From assembly GCF_009727155.1 (NCBI RefSeq), contig NZ_WNWM01000002.1, positions 3,906,001 to 3,970,000 on the forward strand: a stretch of 64,000 bases of DNA. Direction: 5' to 3'. Origin of the DNA: Pseudoduganella dura. Lineage in GTDB: Bacteria > Pseudomonadota > Gammaproteobacteria > Burkholderiales > Burkholderiaceae_D. Positions 51,926-61,141 of the stretch are shown here, in pieces; positions within the stretch are counted from its first letter, which is position 1; each line of letters begins with the position of its first letter. The notes under the pieces are model-generated. The model was not told the origin of the DNA and made no database searches. It worked only from the letters and a program-made list of their open reading frames with translations. The translations under genes were made by a program, and so were the position numbers.

Positions 51926-53137
51926 TCAGGCCGGGTCGAATGGATTCTCGATCGAACGGGCCGGCCGGGTGAACCAGCGCGGCCCGTTTTCCGTCATGTA
52001 GAAGTGGTCCTCATGGCGGATGCCGAATTCGCCCGGCACGCAGATCATCGGTTCGTTCGAGAAGCACATGCCCACGTCCAGCGGCGTCCTGTCGCCGCCC
52101 ACGAGGTACGGCCATTCGTGGATGTCGAGGCCGATACCGTGGCCGGTGCGGTGCGGCAGGCCGGGCAATCTGTAGCCGGGGCCGAAACCGCTGGCTTCGA
52201 GCGAGCGGCGTGCCGCCGCATCCACTGCCTCGCACGGCACGCCCAGCCGCGCCGCATCGAACGCCGCCTGCTGCGCCGCCTTTTCCGCGTTCCACACCGT
52301 GCGCTGGCGTTCCGTCGGCGTGCCGAACACGTAGGTGCGGGTGATGTCGGAAATGTAGTCGTGCAGCTTGCAGCCGGTGTCGATCAGCACCGTGTCGCCA
52401 TCCTTTAACGTCTGCACCCAGGAAACGCCGTGCGGGAACGCCGTCGCCGCGCCGAACAGCACGATGACGAAATACGAGCCGGCCGGCGCGCCCACCTTGC
52501 GGTGCGCAAGGTCGATGAACGCTTCCACTTCCTTCGTGGTGATGCCTTCCCTGAGGATACTGGCGGTGGCGATGTGGACGGCCATCGTCATGTCCTTGGC
52601 GCGCTGCATCAGCGCTATCTCCCCCGGCGACTTGCGGGTGCGGCAATGCGCGGTGACGTTCTTCGCGTTTTCCACCTTGTAGCCGTCGGCCGCCTGGCGG
52701 ATGCCGTCGGCCGTGAAGAACGGCGTGCTTTCGTCGAGGCCGATGCGCGCTCCCGGCTCGATACCCAGCTCCTTCAACGACTCGACGAACAGCGCGCACG
52801 GATTCTCGTGCTCGTGCCACGTGCGCACCGGGCCGTCGACCAGCATGAAGTCCTTCAGCGTATCTTCCTCGAACGCCGGCGCCAGGTAGGCCAGTTCGCC
52901 ATCGGCCGGCAGGATCGCCCCCACCATCCGCTCGCTGGCATGCCACTTCAGGCCGGTGAAGTAGAGCAGGTTGGTGCCCGCGTTCAGCCACACCGCCGCG
53001 ATCCCCTGCGCCCGCATGAAGGCCTGCGCCTTCCCGATCCGCGCCAGGTGCTCGTCGTGCCCGATCGGCACCGCCCCCGCCGTCATGTCCGACAACGCCG
53101 CAAGTGCCTGCTCGATAGTCTTCCCGCCAATGGCCAT
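51926..53137 (-). CDS. M24 family metallopeptidase (Xaa-Pro peptidase-like)
   Basis: A 403-residue cytosolic enzyme of the pita-bread fold. The N-terminal creatinase-like domain (about 30-170) precedes the catalytic part with metal ligands D (VLIDTGC), D (ISDITRTY), H (HRTGHGIG), E (SNEPMI) and E (IRHEDHF). Ligands are complete, so an active aminopeptidase P/prolidase-like peptidase is expected. The start at 53137 has AAGGAGCGGGC upstream, which decides it over the in-frame ATG at 53164. It is convergent with paaZ, separated by 4 nt. Peptidases of this type may help in proline-containing peptide use; no link to phenylacetate is seen. Confidence 0.92.
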   Translation of the reverse strand: MAIGGKTIEQALAALSDMTAGAVPIGHDEHLARIGKAQAFMRAQGIAAVWLNAGTNLLYFTGLKWHASERMVGAILPADGELAYLAPAFEEDTLKDFMLVDGPVRTWHEHENPCALFVESLKELGIEPGARIGLDESTPFFTADGIRQAADGYKVENAKNVTAHCRTRKSPGEIALMQRAKDMTMAVHIATASILREGITTKEVEAFIDLAHRKVGAPAGSYFVIVLFGAATAFPHGVSWVQTLKDGDTVLIDTGCKLHDYISDITRTYVFGTPTERQRTVWNAEKAAQQAAFDAARLGVPCEAVDAAARRSLEASGFGPGYRLPGLPHRTGHGIGLDIHEWPYLVGGDRTPLDVGMCFSNEPMICVPGEFGIRHEDHFYMTENGPRWFTRPARSIENPFDPA

Positions 53138-53195
53138 GCCCGCTCCTTCAGATTCGAAGGGCAAATGATATCAGTGCCGTATCGCAATGTTGCCC

Positions 53196-53220
53196 AAAAC
53201 CGGGGTCAGACCCCGGTTTT
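53196..53220. repeat. GGGGTCAGACCCC extragenic palindrome, second copy
   Basis: AAAACCGGGGT (53196-53206), CAG, ACCCCGGTTTT (53210-53220): a perfect 11-3-11 dyad containing the GGGGTCAGACCCC core also seen at 45033. It ends in TTTT on both strands and could end transcription in either direction, but it lies upstream of the M24 gene and downstream of the M4 gene. Confidence 0.85.
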
Positions 53221-53259
53221 CAGAAATATTTCCAGATTTCGGGGGGGGGCAGGGAAGGA

Positions 53260-53315
53260 GTGCAGGCTTGCAAGCCTGCACCGTTTCGCAGGCGCGGAGC
53301 CGTGCTCCGCGAAAC
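53260..53315. repeat. Stacked palindromes downstream of the M4 protease gene
   Basis: First, a perfect 11+11 dyad without spacer (53260-53281; arms GTGCAGGCTTG and CAAGCCTGCAC). Second, CGCGGAGC (53293-53300), CGT, GCTCCGCG (53304-53311), framed by GTTT (53283) and AAAC (53312-53315). A run of nine G at 53241-53249 precedes. Together with the copy at 53196 this makes three dyads in 120 nt, in the style of REP/BIME elements. Confidence 0.75.
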
Positions 53316-53342
53316 CCCTGCTACACCCCCGGTTTCAGGAAA

Positions 53343-55889
53343 CTATTGCGTTACCACACTCACCTTGTCGACCACGAACGAGGTCTGCAGCGACGAGTCC
53401 TCCGTCGCGGCGAACGACAGGCGCACGGTCTGCCCCTTGTAGGCAAGCAGGCTGAAGGTGCGCACCTGGTAGCCGCTGGCGGCGTTGGCGTTGGAGTACG
53501 TGGCCAGCGTGCCCAGCGTGGTGCCGGCGGTGTTCTTCACCGTGACCGCCAGACGGTCGTAGATGGTGGTGCCCGTTTCGGCGGTGTCGATGTGCAGCGC
53601 GAACGTCAGCGAGGCGGCGGTGGCCGTCGACGGGATCGCGATATCCTGCGTCAGCGTCTCGGTCGACGTCCTGCCGTTGCCGCCCAGCCAGGCGAAGCGG
53701 CTGCCTTCATAGGCGCTCTGGCCGGTGAAGGTGCCGATGGCGCCCGTGGTGCCGGCCCAGCCGGTGGTGCCGGATTCGAAGCCGCCGTTGGTCACGCGTT
53801 CGCTGCCGGTGCCGCCGCCGGTGCCGCTGACGGTCAGCGTGGCGTTGGCGGAGGTCACCGTGGCCGGCGTGGCGGCCGAGTCGGTGACGGTCGCCTTGAA
53901 CACGGCGCCGTTGTCGGCCGCCTGCGCGGTAAACGAATACGTGGCGGCGGTCGCGCCGCTGACCAGCGCATTGTTGCGATACCACTTGTAGGCGTACGGC
54001 GCGGTGCCGCCGGAGGCGGCCACGGTGAAGCGCGCGGTGCCGCCGGCGGAGACCGTCATGCCGGCCGGCTGCGCGGTGATCGACAGCGCGGCGCCGGCGC
54101 CGCTCTCGGCCACGTCGGTGCCCACGTTGATGGCGGCATACGCGCGCTTGACGGCGACCGCCTCGCGGCTGCCGGCGCCATACAGTTCCTCGGCGGCGAC
54201 GATCATCTTCGCGCGGGCATCGGCGTAGTTGCTCGACGACGTCAGCTTCGTCGTGTTCGCCTTGAACCAGATGCGGAACGCCTTGTCGTTACCGATCCCG
54301 GTCATCGCCAGCGGCTGCTGCGTCAGGTAAGAGCTGTAGTACTCGCTGCTGCTGGTGGCGTTCGATCCCTGCGACAGGAAGTAGAACATGCGGTTGTTCG
54401 GCCCGCTGCTGTAGTGCACGTTCAGGTTCTTCAGCGTGCTGCTCCACGCGTTCGGGCTGGCGCCATCCTTGCTCGGCTTGTACAGGTAGCGCAGCGGCTG
54501 GCCGGTGCGGCTGATCTCGCGGCCCATCACCCAATCGTTGCCGGTGGCGGGAATCAGGCTGCCGGTGCCGCCGGCGCGCGCATAGGCCTCCGTCATCTCG
54601 CCGCCGATGTCGGACGACGATTCGTTCAGGCCACCCGATTCGCCGGCGTAGGTGAGGTTCGACGTCGCATCCGTCACGCCGTGGTGCATCTCGTGGCCGA
54701 TCACGTCGATCGAGCCGAGGTTGTAGAACGAGCTGCCGCCGTCGCCGATGTACATGCACTTGCAGCCCGGGTCGAAGAAGGCGTTGTCGTACTGGTTGTC
54801 GACGTGGACGGCGATGTAGGTCGACGTGTTGTTGCCGTCCAGGCTTTGCCAGCCCAGCGTGTTCTTCATCGCGTCGTAGGTGTTCATCAGGCCCCACAGT
54901 GCGTTCACCGCCGCGGTCTGGCCGTTGGCGTTCGTGGTGCTGCCGCCGTTCACGTATTGCAGGCCGTCGCCCCAGGTGTTGGTGGTGTTGGTGTAGATGG
55001 TGCCGGGGTTCGGATTCGTTTCCGGGCTGTGGTTGGCGTTGGTGATCGCCATGCCGCCGTATTTGCCGCCGGTGCCGCGCGAACCGTCCAGCATCTGGTA
55101 GGTGCTGCCGGCCAGCGTGGTATTGATCGGCACCGTGCCGTTGTACTGGCTCTTGCCGCTGCCGGTCACGGTCTGCAGCGCATCCCACTGGGCGATCAGC
55201 TCGCCCGTATGCGCATCGACGATGCTGTCGCGGTAGACCAGCTTCTTGCCGTTGACCATGCGGGTCTGCACCAGGTAGGCCAGCGCGTAGCGGTCCACCA
55301 CTTCCTCGACATCGAGCGCGTTCAGCGCCGCTTCGGCCTTGTTCTCGGCGCCGGCCACGCGCACGGTCTTCATCACCGGATAGATCAGCAATTCGGCCTC
55401 GGGCTTCCAGCGATGCTTGCCGAGCGGCGCCACGCGGCTCACCACGCTGGTGATGGCCTCGTCCTTCGTGATGGCCGGCGTCACGTCCGGCGCCGCCGTC
55501 GCGCTGGCCGCCGCGGCGCGCGAACCGTCGAGCCCGGCACGGCGTTCGGAAGCCGATTCGCTGACGATGTCGCCGTTGTCGTCGGTGACCACGACCGATT
55601 CGGAACCGAATACCCGCAAGCCCTTCCACGTGTGCTGCGCGCGCACGATGCGCGTGCCCTGCGTGCCGGGATGCTGCCGTCCGATCCGGAAACCATGCTC
55701 ATCGTCCAGGCCGGCGGCGGCACGTCGCGCGGCCAGGCGGCCCTCGAGGCCGGCCTTGGCGGCCGCGGTCATGTCCTGGGCCGGCGCGGCCATCAGGCTT
55801 TCCGGCAGGATGCCGCGGTTTTGCGCGGAGGCGCCGGCGAACGGCAGGATGGCAATGGTGGCGGCCAGGATGCTCAAGCGAAGGTTCAT
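53343..55889 (-). CDS. Secreted M4 family zinc metalloprotease (thermolysin-like)
   Basis: An 848-residue exported protease. Order: signal peptide (1-22, ending GASA), an FTP/propeptide-type region (about 40-210) that folds and inhibits the enzyme, the catalytic M4 domain with HEMHH zinc motif (399-403) and the downstream Glu ligand in GGLNESSSD (about 423), then GNNRMFYFLSQ-type helices with the active-site His region, an Ig-like domain (SITAQPAGMTVSAGG, about 600-680) and a C-terminal beta-sandwich (SERVTNGGFESGTTGW, to 848). Thermolysin length is about 550 with propeptide, so the two extra domains are for surface or matrix binding. Probably exported by the Sec and type II route. Confidence 0.93.
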   Translation of the reverse strand: MNLRLSILAATIAILPFAGASAQNRGILPESLMAAPAQDMTAAAKAGLEGRLAARRAAAGLDDEHGFRIGRQHPGTQGTRIVRAQHTWKGLRVFGSESVVVTDDNGDIVSESASERRAGLDGSRAAAASATAAPDVTPAITKDEAITSVVSRVAPLGKHRWKPEAELLIYPVMKTVRVAGAENKAEAALNALDVEEVVDRYALAYLVQTRMVNGKKLVYRDSIVDAHTGELIAQWDALQTVTGSGKSQYNGTVPINTTLAGSTYQMLDGSRGTGGKYGGMAITNANHSPETNPNPGTIYTNTTNTWGDGLQYVNGGSTTNANGQTAAVNALWGLMNTYDAMKNTLGWQSLDGNNTSTYIAVHVDNQYDNAFFDPGCKCMYIGDGGSSFYNLGSIDVIGHEMHHGVTDATSNLTYAGESGGLNESSSDIGGEMTEAYARAGGTGSLIPATGNDWVMGREISRTGQPLRYLYKPSKDGASPNAWSSTLKNLNVHYSSGPNNRMFYFLSQGSNATSSSEYYSSYLTQQPLAMTGIGNDKAFRIWFKANTTKLTSSSNYADARAKMIVAAEELYGAGSREAVAVKRAYAAINVGTDVAESGAGAALSITAQPAGMTVSAGGTARFTVAASGGTAPYAYKWYRNNALVSGATAATYSFTAQAADNGAVFKATVTDSAATPATVTSANATLTVSGTGGGTGSERVTNGGFESGTTGWAGTTGAIGTFTGQSAYEGSRFAWLGGNGRTSTETLTQDIAIPSTATAASLTFALHIDTAETGTTIYDRLAVTVKNTAGTTLGTLATYSNANAASGYQVRTFSLLAYKGQTVRLSFAATEDSSLQTSFVVDKVSVVTQ

Positions 55890-56424
55890 TTCTTCTCCAA
55901 TGTAGGTAACGGGTGCGCTGTCCCGGCTGAGGCCAGCGCGACAACAAACCCGACACTAAGCAATCGGTGCGCGGCATGTCAAAAAAGTTACGAAATGAGT
56001 CGGACCGGGCCATTTGTTCAAAATGGGACATTCCTGAAAGCACGAACGTTCGGCCGCCGGCGCACGATTGGCGTGGTTGTATACGGCATGCAACGGTCCT
56101 GGAATGTGCCGTATTTTCCCGCGCGCAGGACACAATCCGGCCTTACACTAGAGTTGTACCGACGGGCCACGCATGCCCGCCGGGCCCATAAAACAGTGCG
56201 ACCGGGGAGGCGCCACACGATGACGACCTCAAGGCACAAGCGCTGAGGCACACTTCAGGGAAGCAACCATGATCAAGCATGCACACTGCCGCTGCACCCA
56301 GCCTTCGCACCGCGCGCCACCCACATAGCACGCCTCGCATCCTCCACATTCCGAGCCCCCGTTCGCCGCACCAGCGGCGCGCGGCCCGTGACATTTCAAG
56401 GAGTGCCCTCGCGGGCATCGAGCC
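55890..56424. other. 535-nt divergent intergenic region with promoter signals and tiny frames
   Basis: Between the M4 protease and the ACT-like gene. A short imperfect dyad CATTTGTTCAAAATG lies near 56010. Two tiny plus-strand frames have ribosome-binding-like sequences: 56220-56246 (8 aa, after GGGGAGG) and 56269-56328 (19 aa, MIKHAHCRCTQPSHRAPPT, after AGGGAAG). Neither has family support; they may be leader peptides or chance. An AAGGAG at 56397 lies too far upstream of the ACT-like ATG to be its ribosome-binding site. I see no larger gene. Confidence 0.4.
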
Positions 56425-57090
56425 ATGCTGTCCATCGCCACCAGAGTAGAACGCATCGTCATGGAATCGCCCTTCCTCAGCGAGGGCTTGCGCCGCGGCC
56501 TGATCAATCTTTCCGAGCTGGCACGCCAGCTGCAGCCGCAGCTCGAAAGCGATTCATGGAAACCCGTCGGGCAGGCCGCCGTGGTGATGGCGTTGCGGCG
56601 CGTGTCGGAACGCCTGCCGGTTTACGGCGACGAGGGCGTGCAGGAGATCGTGCTGGCGCGCAAGACCGGCCAGCTGACGGCGCGCACCGACCTGGTGGAG
56701 CTGACCTGGCGCGAATCGCCCGGCACCGATGCCTGCCACCGCGAGCTGCTGGCGCAGCACGACCGCCGCGGCGACATGTTCCTGACGGTGACGCGCAACG
56801 TCAACGAAGCGATGGTGATCTGCAGCCGGCCCCTGATCCCGCTGGTGGAGTCGGTGTTCGACGGCGAGTGCCTGCTGGCGCGGCTGGACAACCTGAACGC
56901 GGTGACGCTGCAGCTGACGGCCGATTCGCACCGCACGCCCGGCATCTACCACGCGATCCTGAAAAAACTGGCGTGGGACAGGGTCAACCTCGTCAACCTG
57001 ATCTCCACGCACTCGGAGCTGACGCTGATCCTCGACCGGCAGCATACCGGCGCCGCCTTCGCGGTGCTGTCGGCCCTGGTGGCGCACTGA
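56425..57090 (+). CDS. Hypothetical protein with ACT-like C-terminal segment
   Basis: A 221-residue protein, probably cytosolic. The first 100 residues are helical and charged (LINLSELARQLQPQLESDSWKP, VVMALRRVSERLPVYGDEG). The C-terminal third (DSHRTPGIYHAILKKLAWD, VNLVNLISTHSELTLILD) resembles an ACT-type regulatory domain as in aspartate kinases, where small ligands bind. The protein has no catalytic kinase domain, so it may be a stand-alone ligand-sensing regulator. I do not recognise a closer family. Start at 56425 (MLSIATRVER) has no strong ribosome-binding site. The downstream 115-nt gap is taken by a large hairpin. Confidence 0.6.
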   Translation: MLSIATRVERIVMESPFLSEGLRRGLINLSELARQLQPQLESDSWKPVGQAAVVMALRRVSERLPVYGDEGVQEIVLARKTGQLTARTDLVELTWRESPGTDACHRELLAQHDRRGDMFLTVTRNVNEAMVICSRPLIPLVESVFDGECLLARLDNLNAVTLQLTADSHRTPGIYHAILKKLAWDRVNLVNLISTHSELTLILDRQHTGAAFAVLSALVAH

Positions 57091-57192
57091 GCGCCACCAA
57101 CACAGGCCCCATGGCTGCGTTGCATTCGTCTCGCCGTACTGAAGTACTGTCTTCGACGATGCGCCTTGCCCTGCGGCCCGTGTTGGAGGCGC
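57091..57192. repeat. Long imperfect hairpin between convergent genes
   Basis: Outer arms at 57091-57108 (GCGCCACCAACACAGGCC) and 57175-57192 (GGCCCGTGTTGGAGGCGC) pair at 16 of 18 positions. The interior holds GTACT, GA, AGTAC (about 57136-57147) and further partly complementary GCGTTGC/GCGCCTTGC blocks, so the whole 102 nt can fold on itself. It fills the space between the ACT-like gene and the TRAP permease gene, consistent with a convergent terminator or an extragenic repeat. Confidence 0.7.
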
Positions 57193-57205
57193 ATTAAAGA
57201 GGACG

Positions 57206-58864
57206 CTACTTTTTTTCTGCCTCGTCCGTCGAGAAATTCAGCTCCGGCGCCTCGCCTTCCTTCGATTCCTCCGCCGGCGCGCCGTAATCGGCCGGCGCAT
57301 CGATCTTCAGCTCCACCTCCTCGGTCATGTCGGTGCGCGTCTCGACCGATACCAGCTTCGGAAACGCGATGATCAGCGCCACCATCAGCACCTGGATGCC
57401 GACGAACGGGATCGCGCCCCAGTAGATGTCCGACGTTTTCACCGCCTTCGGCGCCACCGAGCGCAGGTAGAACAGCGCGAAACCGAACGGCGGGTGCATG
57501 AACGAGGTCTGCATGTTCACGCCCAGCAGCACGCCGAACCAGATCAGGTCGATGCCCAGCTTTTCCGCCACCGGCCCCACCAGCGGCACCAGGATGAAGG
57601 CCAGCTCGAAGAAATCGAGGAAGAACGCCAGCACGAAGAACAGGATGTTCACGGCGATCAGGAAGCCGGTCGACCCGCCGGGCAGGCTGGTCAGCAGGTG
57701 CTCCACCCACAGGTCGCCGTTCACGCCGCGGAACACCAGCGCGAACACGGTGGAACCGATCAGGATGAAGATCACGAAGCACGACAGCCGCGTGGTCGAC
57801 ATCATCGCCTGCGACAGCAGCGGCCACGTGAGCCGCCGGTTCAGCAGCGCCAGCACGAGCGCGCCCACCGCGCCCATGCCGCCGCCCTCGGTCGGCGTGG
57901 CCAGCCCGATGAAGATCGTGCCCAGCACGAGGAAGATCAGCGCCAGCGGCGGAATCAGCACGAACACCACCTTTTCCGCCATGCGCGACAGCAGGCCCAG
58001 TTTCGCATGGCGATTGGCCAGCGCGAAGGCGAACGCGCCGAGGATGCCGAGCGAAGCGGAGAAGATGCCCACTTCGTCGCGGTGCGCCTCCGGGTGGCGT
58101 GCCTCGTACCAGTACGCGAACGCCCAGGATGCCGCGGCGGCGGCCGCCAGCAGCACCAGCAGGGAGCGCACCCCCGAGTCGCCGTTCGGCTCGCGCAGGT
58201 TGCGCGCCTCGAGCGGCAGGGCCGGCGCCTTGTGCGGCTGGAAGATCGAGATCGCCAGCACGTAGCCGGCATACATCGCCGTCAGCAGCAGGCCGGGGCC
58301 GAACGCGGCCTTGTACATGTCGCCCACCGAGCGGCCCAGCTGGTCTGCCATCACGATCAGCACCAGCGACGGGGGAATGATCTGCGCCAGCGTGCCGGAT
58401 GCGGCGATCACGCCGGATGCCAGCCGCTTGTCGTAACCGTAGCGCAGCATCACCGGCAGCGAGATCAGTCCCATCGAAATGACGGAGGCGGCCACCACCC
58501 CGGTGGTGGCCGCCAGCAGCGCGCCGACGAAGATCACCGCATAGGCCACGCCGCCGCGGATCGGGCCGAACAGCTGGCCGATCGTGTCGAGCAGGTCCTC
58601 GGCCATGCCGGACCGTTCCAGGATCAGGCCCATCAGCGTGAAGAACGGGATGGCCAGCAGCGTATCGTTGGCCATGATGCCGAAGATCCGGTTCGGCAGC
58701 GCCTGCAGCAGCTCCGGCCTCAACAGGCCCAGTTCGATGCCGACCAGGCCGAAGAACAGCCCGTTCGCGGCCAGCGCGAACGCCACCGGGAAACCGCACA
58801 GCAGGAACAGCACGAGGGTGCCGAACATGATCGGCGCGATGTTGGCGATGATGAAGGTTTCCAT
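57206..58864 (-). CDS. TRAP transporter large permease subunit (DctM-like, extended)
   Basis: A 552-residue inner-membrane permease starting METFIIANIAP at 58864. It has the long chain of hydrophobic helices and typical DctM motifs (FFTLMGLILERSGMAEDLLD, ATTGVVAASVISMGLISLP, PPSLVLIVMADQLGRSVGDMY). Ordinary DctM proteins are about 425 residues; here a variable hydrophilic segment near 215-290 (HKAPALPLEARNLRE ...) and a charged C-terminal tail (EEVELKIDAPADYGAPAEESKEG) add length. This longer type is found in TRAP systems for mannitol/chloroaromatic-like substrates. No binding-protein gene is adjacent. DctQ lies 14 nt upstream. Confidence 0.92.
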   Translation of the reverse strand: METFIIANIAPIMFGTLVLFLLCGFPVAFALAANGLFFGLVGIELGLLRPELLQALPNRIFGIMANDTLLAIPFFTLMGLILERSGMAEDLLDTIGQLFGPIRGGVAYAVIFVGALLAATTGVVAASVISMGLISLPVMLRYGYDKRLASGVIAASGTLAQIIPPSLVLIVMADQLGRSVGDMYKAAFGPGLLLTAMYAGYVLAISIFQPHKAPALPLEARNLREPNGDSGVRSLLVLLAAAAAASWAFAYWYEARHPEAHRDEVGIFSASLGILGAFAFALANRHAKLGLLSRMAEKVVFVLIPPLALIFLVLGTIFIGLATPTEGGGMGAVGALVLALLNRRLTWPLLSQAMMSTTRLSCFVIFILIGSTVFALVFRGVNGDLWVEHLLTSLPGGSTGFLIAVNILFFVLAFFLDFFELAFILVPLVGPVAEKLGIDLIWFGVLLGVNMQTSFMHPPFGFALFYLRSVAPKAVKTSDIYWGAIPFVGIQVLMVALIIAFPKLVSVETRTDMTEEVELKIDAPADYGAPAEESKEGEAPELNFSTDEAEKK

Positions 58865-58878
58865 GTGCCGTACCCCCC

Positions 58879-59457
58879 TCAATCGATCCGGTTGGCTTGC
58901 CGGATGGCCTCGATCTCCTGCTGCGGCGTGGGCGCCTGTTTCGTGAACGCGCTCTCGTCGAGCCGCCCGCGCAGGTATTCGATGCGCTTGATGATTTCGG
59001 AAAGGCCCTGCAGGATCATCAGCGCGAAGCCCAGCGGCACCAGGATCTTGGCCGGCCACACGATCAGGCCGCCCGAGTTGCTGGACATTTCAGCGCTGCG
59101 CAGCGACTGCAGGCCGAACGGAATCCCGTAATACAGGATCACGAGGCAGATGGGGAGCAGGAACAGGAAGAAGCCGAACAGGTCGATCCAGACCTGCGTG
59201 CGGCGGGAAAAGCGGCCGACGACGACGTCGATGCGAACGTGTTCGTCGCGTCGGAGGGTGTGGGGCGCGGCCAGCATGAAGACCGCGGCGAACAGGTACC
59301 ACTGGATCTCCAGCCACGCGTTGGAACTGGTATTGAGGGAATACCGGATCAGCGCGTTGCCCGCGCAGACCAGCACCGCGGCCAGCAGGGCCCATGCCAC
59401 CACCGCCGCGATCCGGTCGTTCAGTTTGTCGATTGCCCTGGATAATGCCATGAACAT
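58879..59457 (-). CDS. TRAP transporter small permease subunit (DctQ-like)
   Basis: A 192-residue inner-membrane protein with four predicted helices (about 18-38, 52-68, 90-112, 132-152), the DctQ arrangement, and NAWLEIQWYLFAAVFML as a conserved helix-2 segment. It couples the binding protein to DctM. Start at 59457 or 59451 (MFMALSRA or MALSRA), with AAGGAGACAGG directly before 59457 favouring the former. It reads into dctM 14 nt downstream on the same strand. Confidence 0.9.
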   Translation of the reverse strand: MFMALSRAIDKLNDRIAAVVAWALLAAVLVCAGNALIRYSLNTSSNAWLEIQWYLFAAVFMLAAPHTLRRDEHVRIDVVVGRFSRRTQVWIDLFGFFLFLLPICLVILYYGIPFGLQSLRSAEMSSNSGGLIVWPAKILVPLGFALMILQGLSEIIKRIEYLRGRLDESAFTKQAPTPQQEIEAIRQANRID

Positions 59458-59539
59458 CCTGTCTCCTTTGCTTCCGTGAATGGACGCTGCGTTGGCGCCC
59501 GGATTGCTTAGGTGATGCGGTGGTGACCAGGGCAGCGGC

Positions 59540-60961
59540 TTACATGGCGGCTTGCTCCCCGGCTTGCCCGCCCAGCTGCGCGCGCAGGCGGGCGATCGCG
59601 GCGCGCACCTGGTTCGGCGCGGTGCCGCCCACGTGGTCGCGCGCGGCCACGGAGCCTTCCAGCGTCAGCACTTCGAACACGTCGTCCTGCACCAGCGGCG
59701 AGAAGGCGCGCAACTGCTCCAGCGACAGGTCGGCCAGGTCGACATTGCCGTCCACGCAGGTGCGCACGGCATGCGCCACGGCTTCGTGCGCATCGCGGAA
59801 CGGCAGGCCCTTCTTGACCAGGTAGTCGGCCAGGTCGGTCGCGGTGGCGTAGCCCTGCAGCGCGGCGGCGCGCATCGCTTCCGGCTTGACGGTGATGCCG
59901 CCGGCCATGTCGGCGAAGATGCGCAGCGTGTCGACCACGGTGTCCACGGTGTCGAACAGCGGTTCCTTGTCTTCCTGGTTGTCCTTGTTGTAGGCCAGCG
60001 GCTGGCCCTTCATCAGCGTGAGCAGGCCCATCAGGTGGCCGTACACGCGGCCGGTCTTGCCGCGCGCCAGTTCCGGCACGTCCGGGTTTTTCTTCTGCGG
60101 CATGATCGACGAGCCGGTGCAGAAGCGGTCGGCGATGTCGATGAAGCCCACGCGCGGGCTCATCCAGATCACCAGTTCTTCCGACATGCGCGAAACGTGC
60201 GTCATGATCAGCGAGGCGGCGGCCGTGAATTCGATCGCGAAATCGCGGTCCGACACGGCGTCCAGCGAGTTGTGGCACACGTCGTCGAAGCCCAGGCTGC
60301 GCGCCACGCGCAGGCGGTCGATCGGGAACGTGGTGCCGGCCAGCGCGGCGGCGCCCAGCGGCAGGCGGTTCACGCGCTTGCGGCAGTCGGCCATGCGCTC
60401 GGCATCGCGGCCGAACATTTCGACATAGGCCAGCATGTGGTGGCCGAACGTGATCGGCTGCGCCACCTGCATGTGCGTGAAGCCGGGCAGGATCGTGTCC
60501 GCGTGCTGTTCCGCCAGGTCGACGAGGGCCGAGCGCAGCTGGGTCAGCAGTGCGGTGATGTCGTCGATCGCCGAACGCACGTACAGGCGGATGTCGGTGG
60601 CCACCTGGTCGTTGCGCGAACGGCCCGTGTGCAGGCGCTTGCCCGCGTCGCCGGCCAGTTCGGTCAGGCGCTTCTCGATGTTCAGGTGCACGTCTTCCAG
60701 GTCGAGCAGCCATTCGAACCGGCCGCCTTCGATTTCGCTGGTGATCTGCGCCATGCCGCTCTGGATCGCTGCCAGGTCGGCGGCGGGGATGATGCCTTGC
60801 GCGGCCAGCATTTCGGCGTGGGCCAGCGAGCCTTGAATGTCGGCCTTCCACATGCGCTTGTCGAAGAACACCGAGGCGGTGTAGCGCTTGACGAGATCGG
60901 AAACGGGTTCGGAGAAGCGGGCCGACCAGGCTTCGCCTTTTTTGGAGAATTGTTCAGTCAT
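59540..60961 (-). CDS. argH: Argininosuccinate lyase ArgH
   Basis: A 473-residue cytosolic enzyme that splits argininosuccinate into arginine and fumarate, the last step of arginine biosynthesis. Signature [16 protein letters not shown] (catalytic Ser around residue 284) is complete, as are [13 protein letters not shown] and [16 protein letters not shown]. Length matches the family (about 460-470). The start at 60961 ([12 protein letters not shown]) is the family start; the long open frame continuing upstream is not homologous. Divergent from the TonB receptor gene, whose promoter repeat lies in the 250-nt gap. Confidence 0.97.
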   Translation of the reverse strand: MTEQFSKKGEAWSARFSEPVSDLVKRYTASVFFDKRMWKADIQGSLAHAEMLAAQGIIPAADLAAIQSGMAQITSEIEGGRFEWLLDLEDVHLNIEKRLTELAGDAGKRLHTGRSRNDQVATDIRLYVRSAIDDITALLTQLRSALVDLAEQHADTILPGFTHMQVAQPITFGHHMLAYVEMFGRDAERMADCRKRVNRLPLGAAALAGTTFPIDRLRVARSLGFDDVCHNSLDAVSDRDFAIEFTAAASLIMTHVSRMSEELVIWMSPRVGFIDIADRFCTGSSIMPQKKNPDVPELARGKTGRVYGHLMGLLTLMKGQPLAYNKDNQEDKEPLFDTVDTVVDTLRIFADMAGGITVKPEAMRAAALQGYATATDLADYLVKKGLPFRDAHEAVAHAVRTCVDGNVDLADLSLEQLRAFSPLVQDDVFEVLTLEGSVAARDHVGGTAPNQVRAAIARLRAQLGGQAGEQAAM

Positions 60962-61141
60962 GATGAGTGGAGTCCGGGTAATTGTCCCGATTATATCCGG
61001 GCGAGAAGCACGTTGGCCCAATGATGGCCTTTGCCGGCGATTCCGGCCCATGACCGGTTGTGATGTTTGCGCGCCACGGCGAAGGCAGGCGCATTTGAGT
61101 TTTACGGCAGACCTGCGTACATTAGGCTGCAAATGTAAATT

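Noticed and set aside
53187..56246. A plus-strand open frame of 1019 codons opposite the M4 protease.
   Set aside because: It crosses the palindromic region and the protease gene in antisense; product is low-complexity (R, G, V, H-rich), and the opposite strand has the HEMHH protease.
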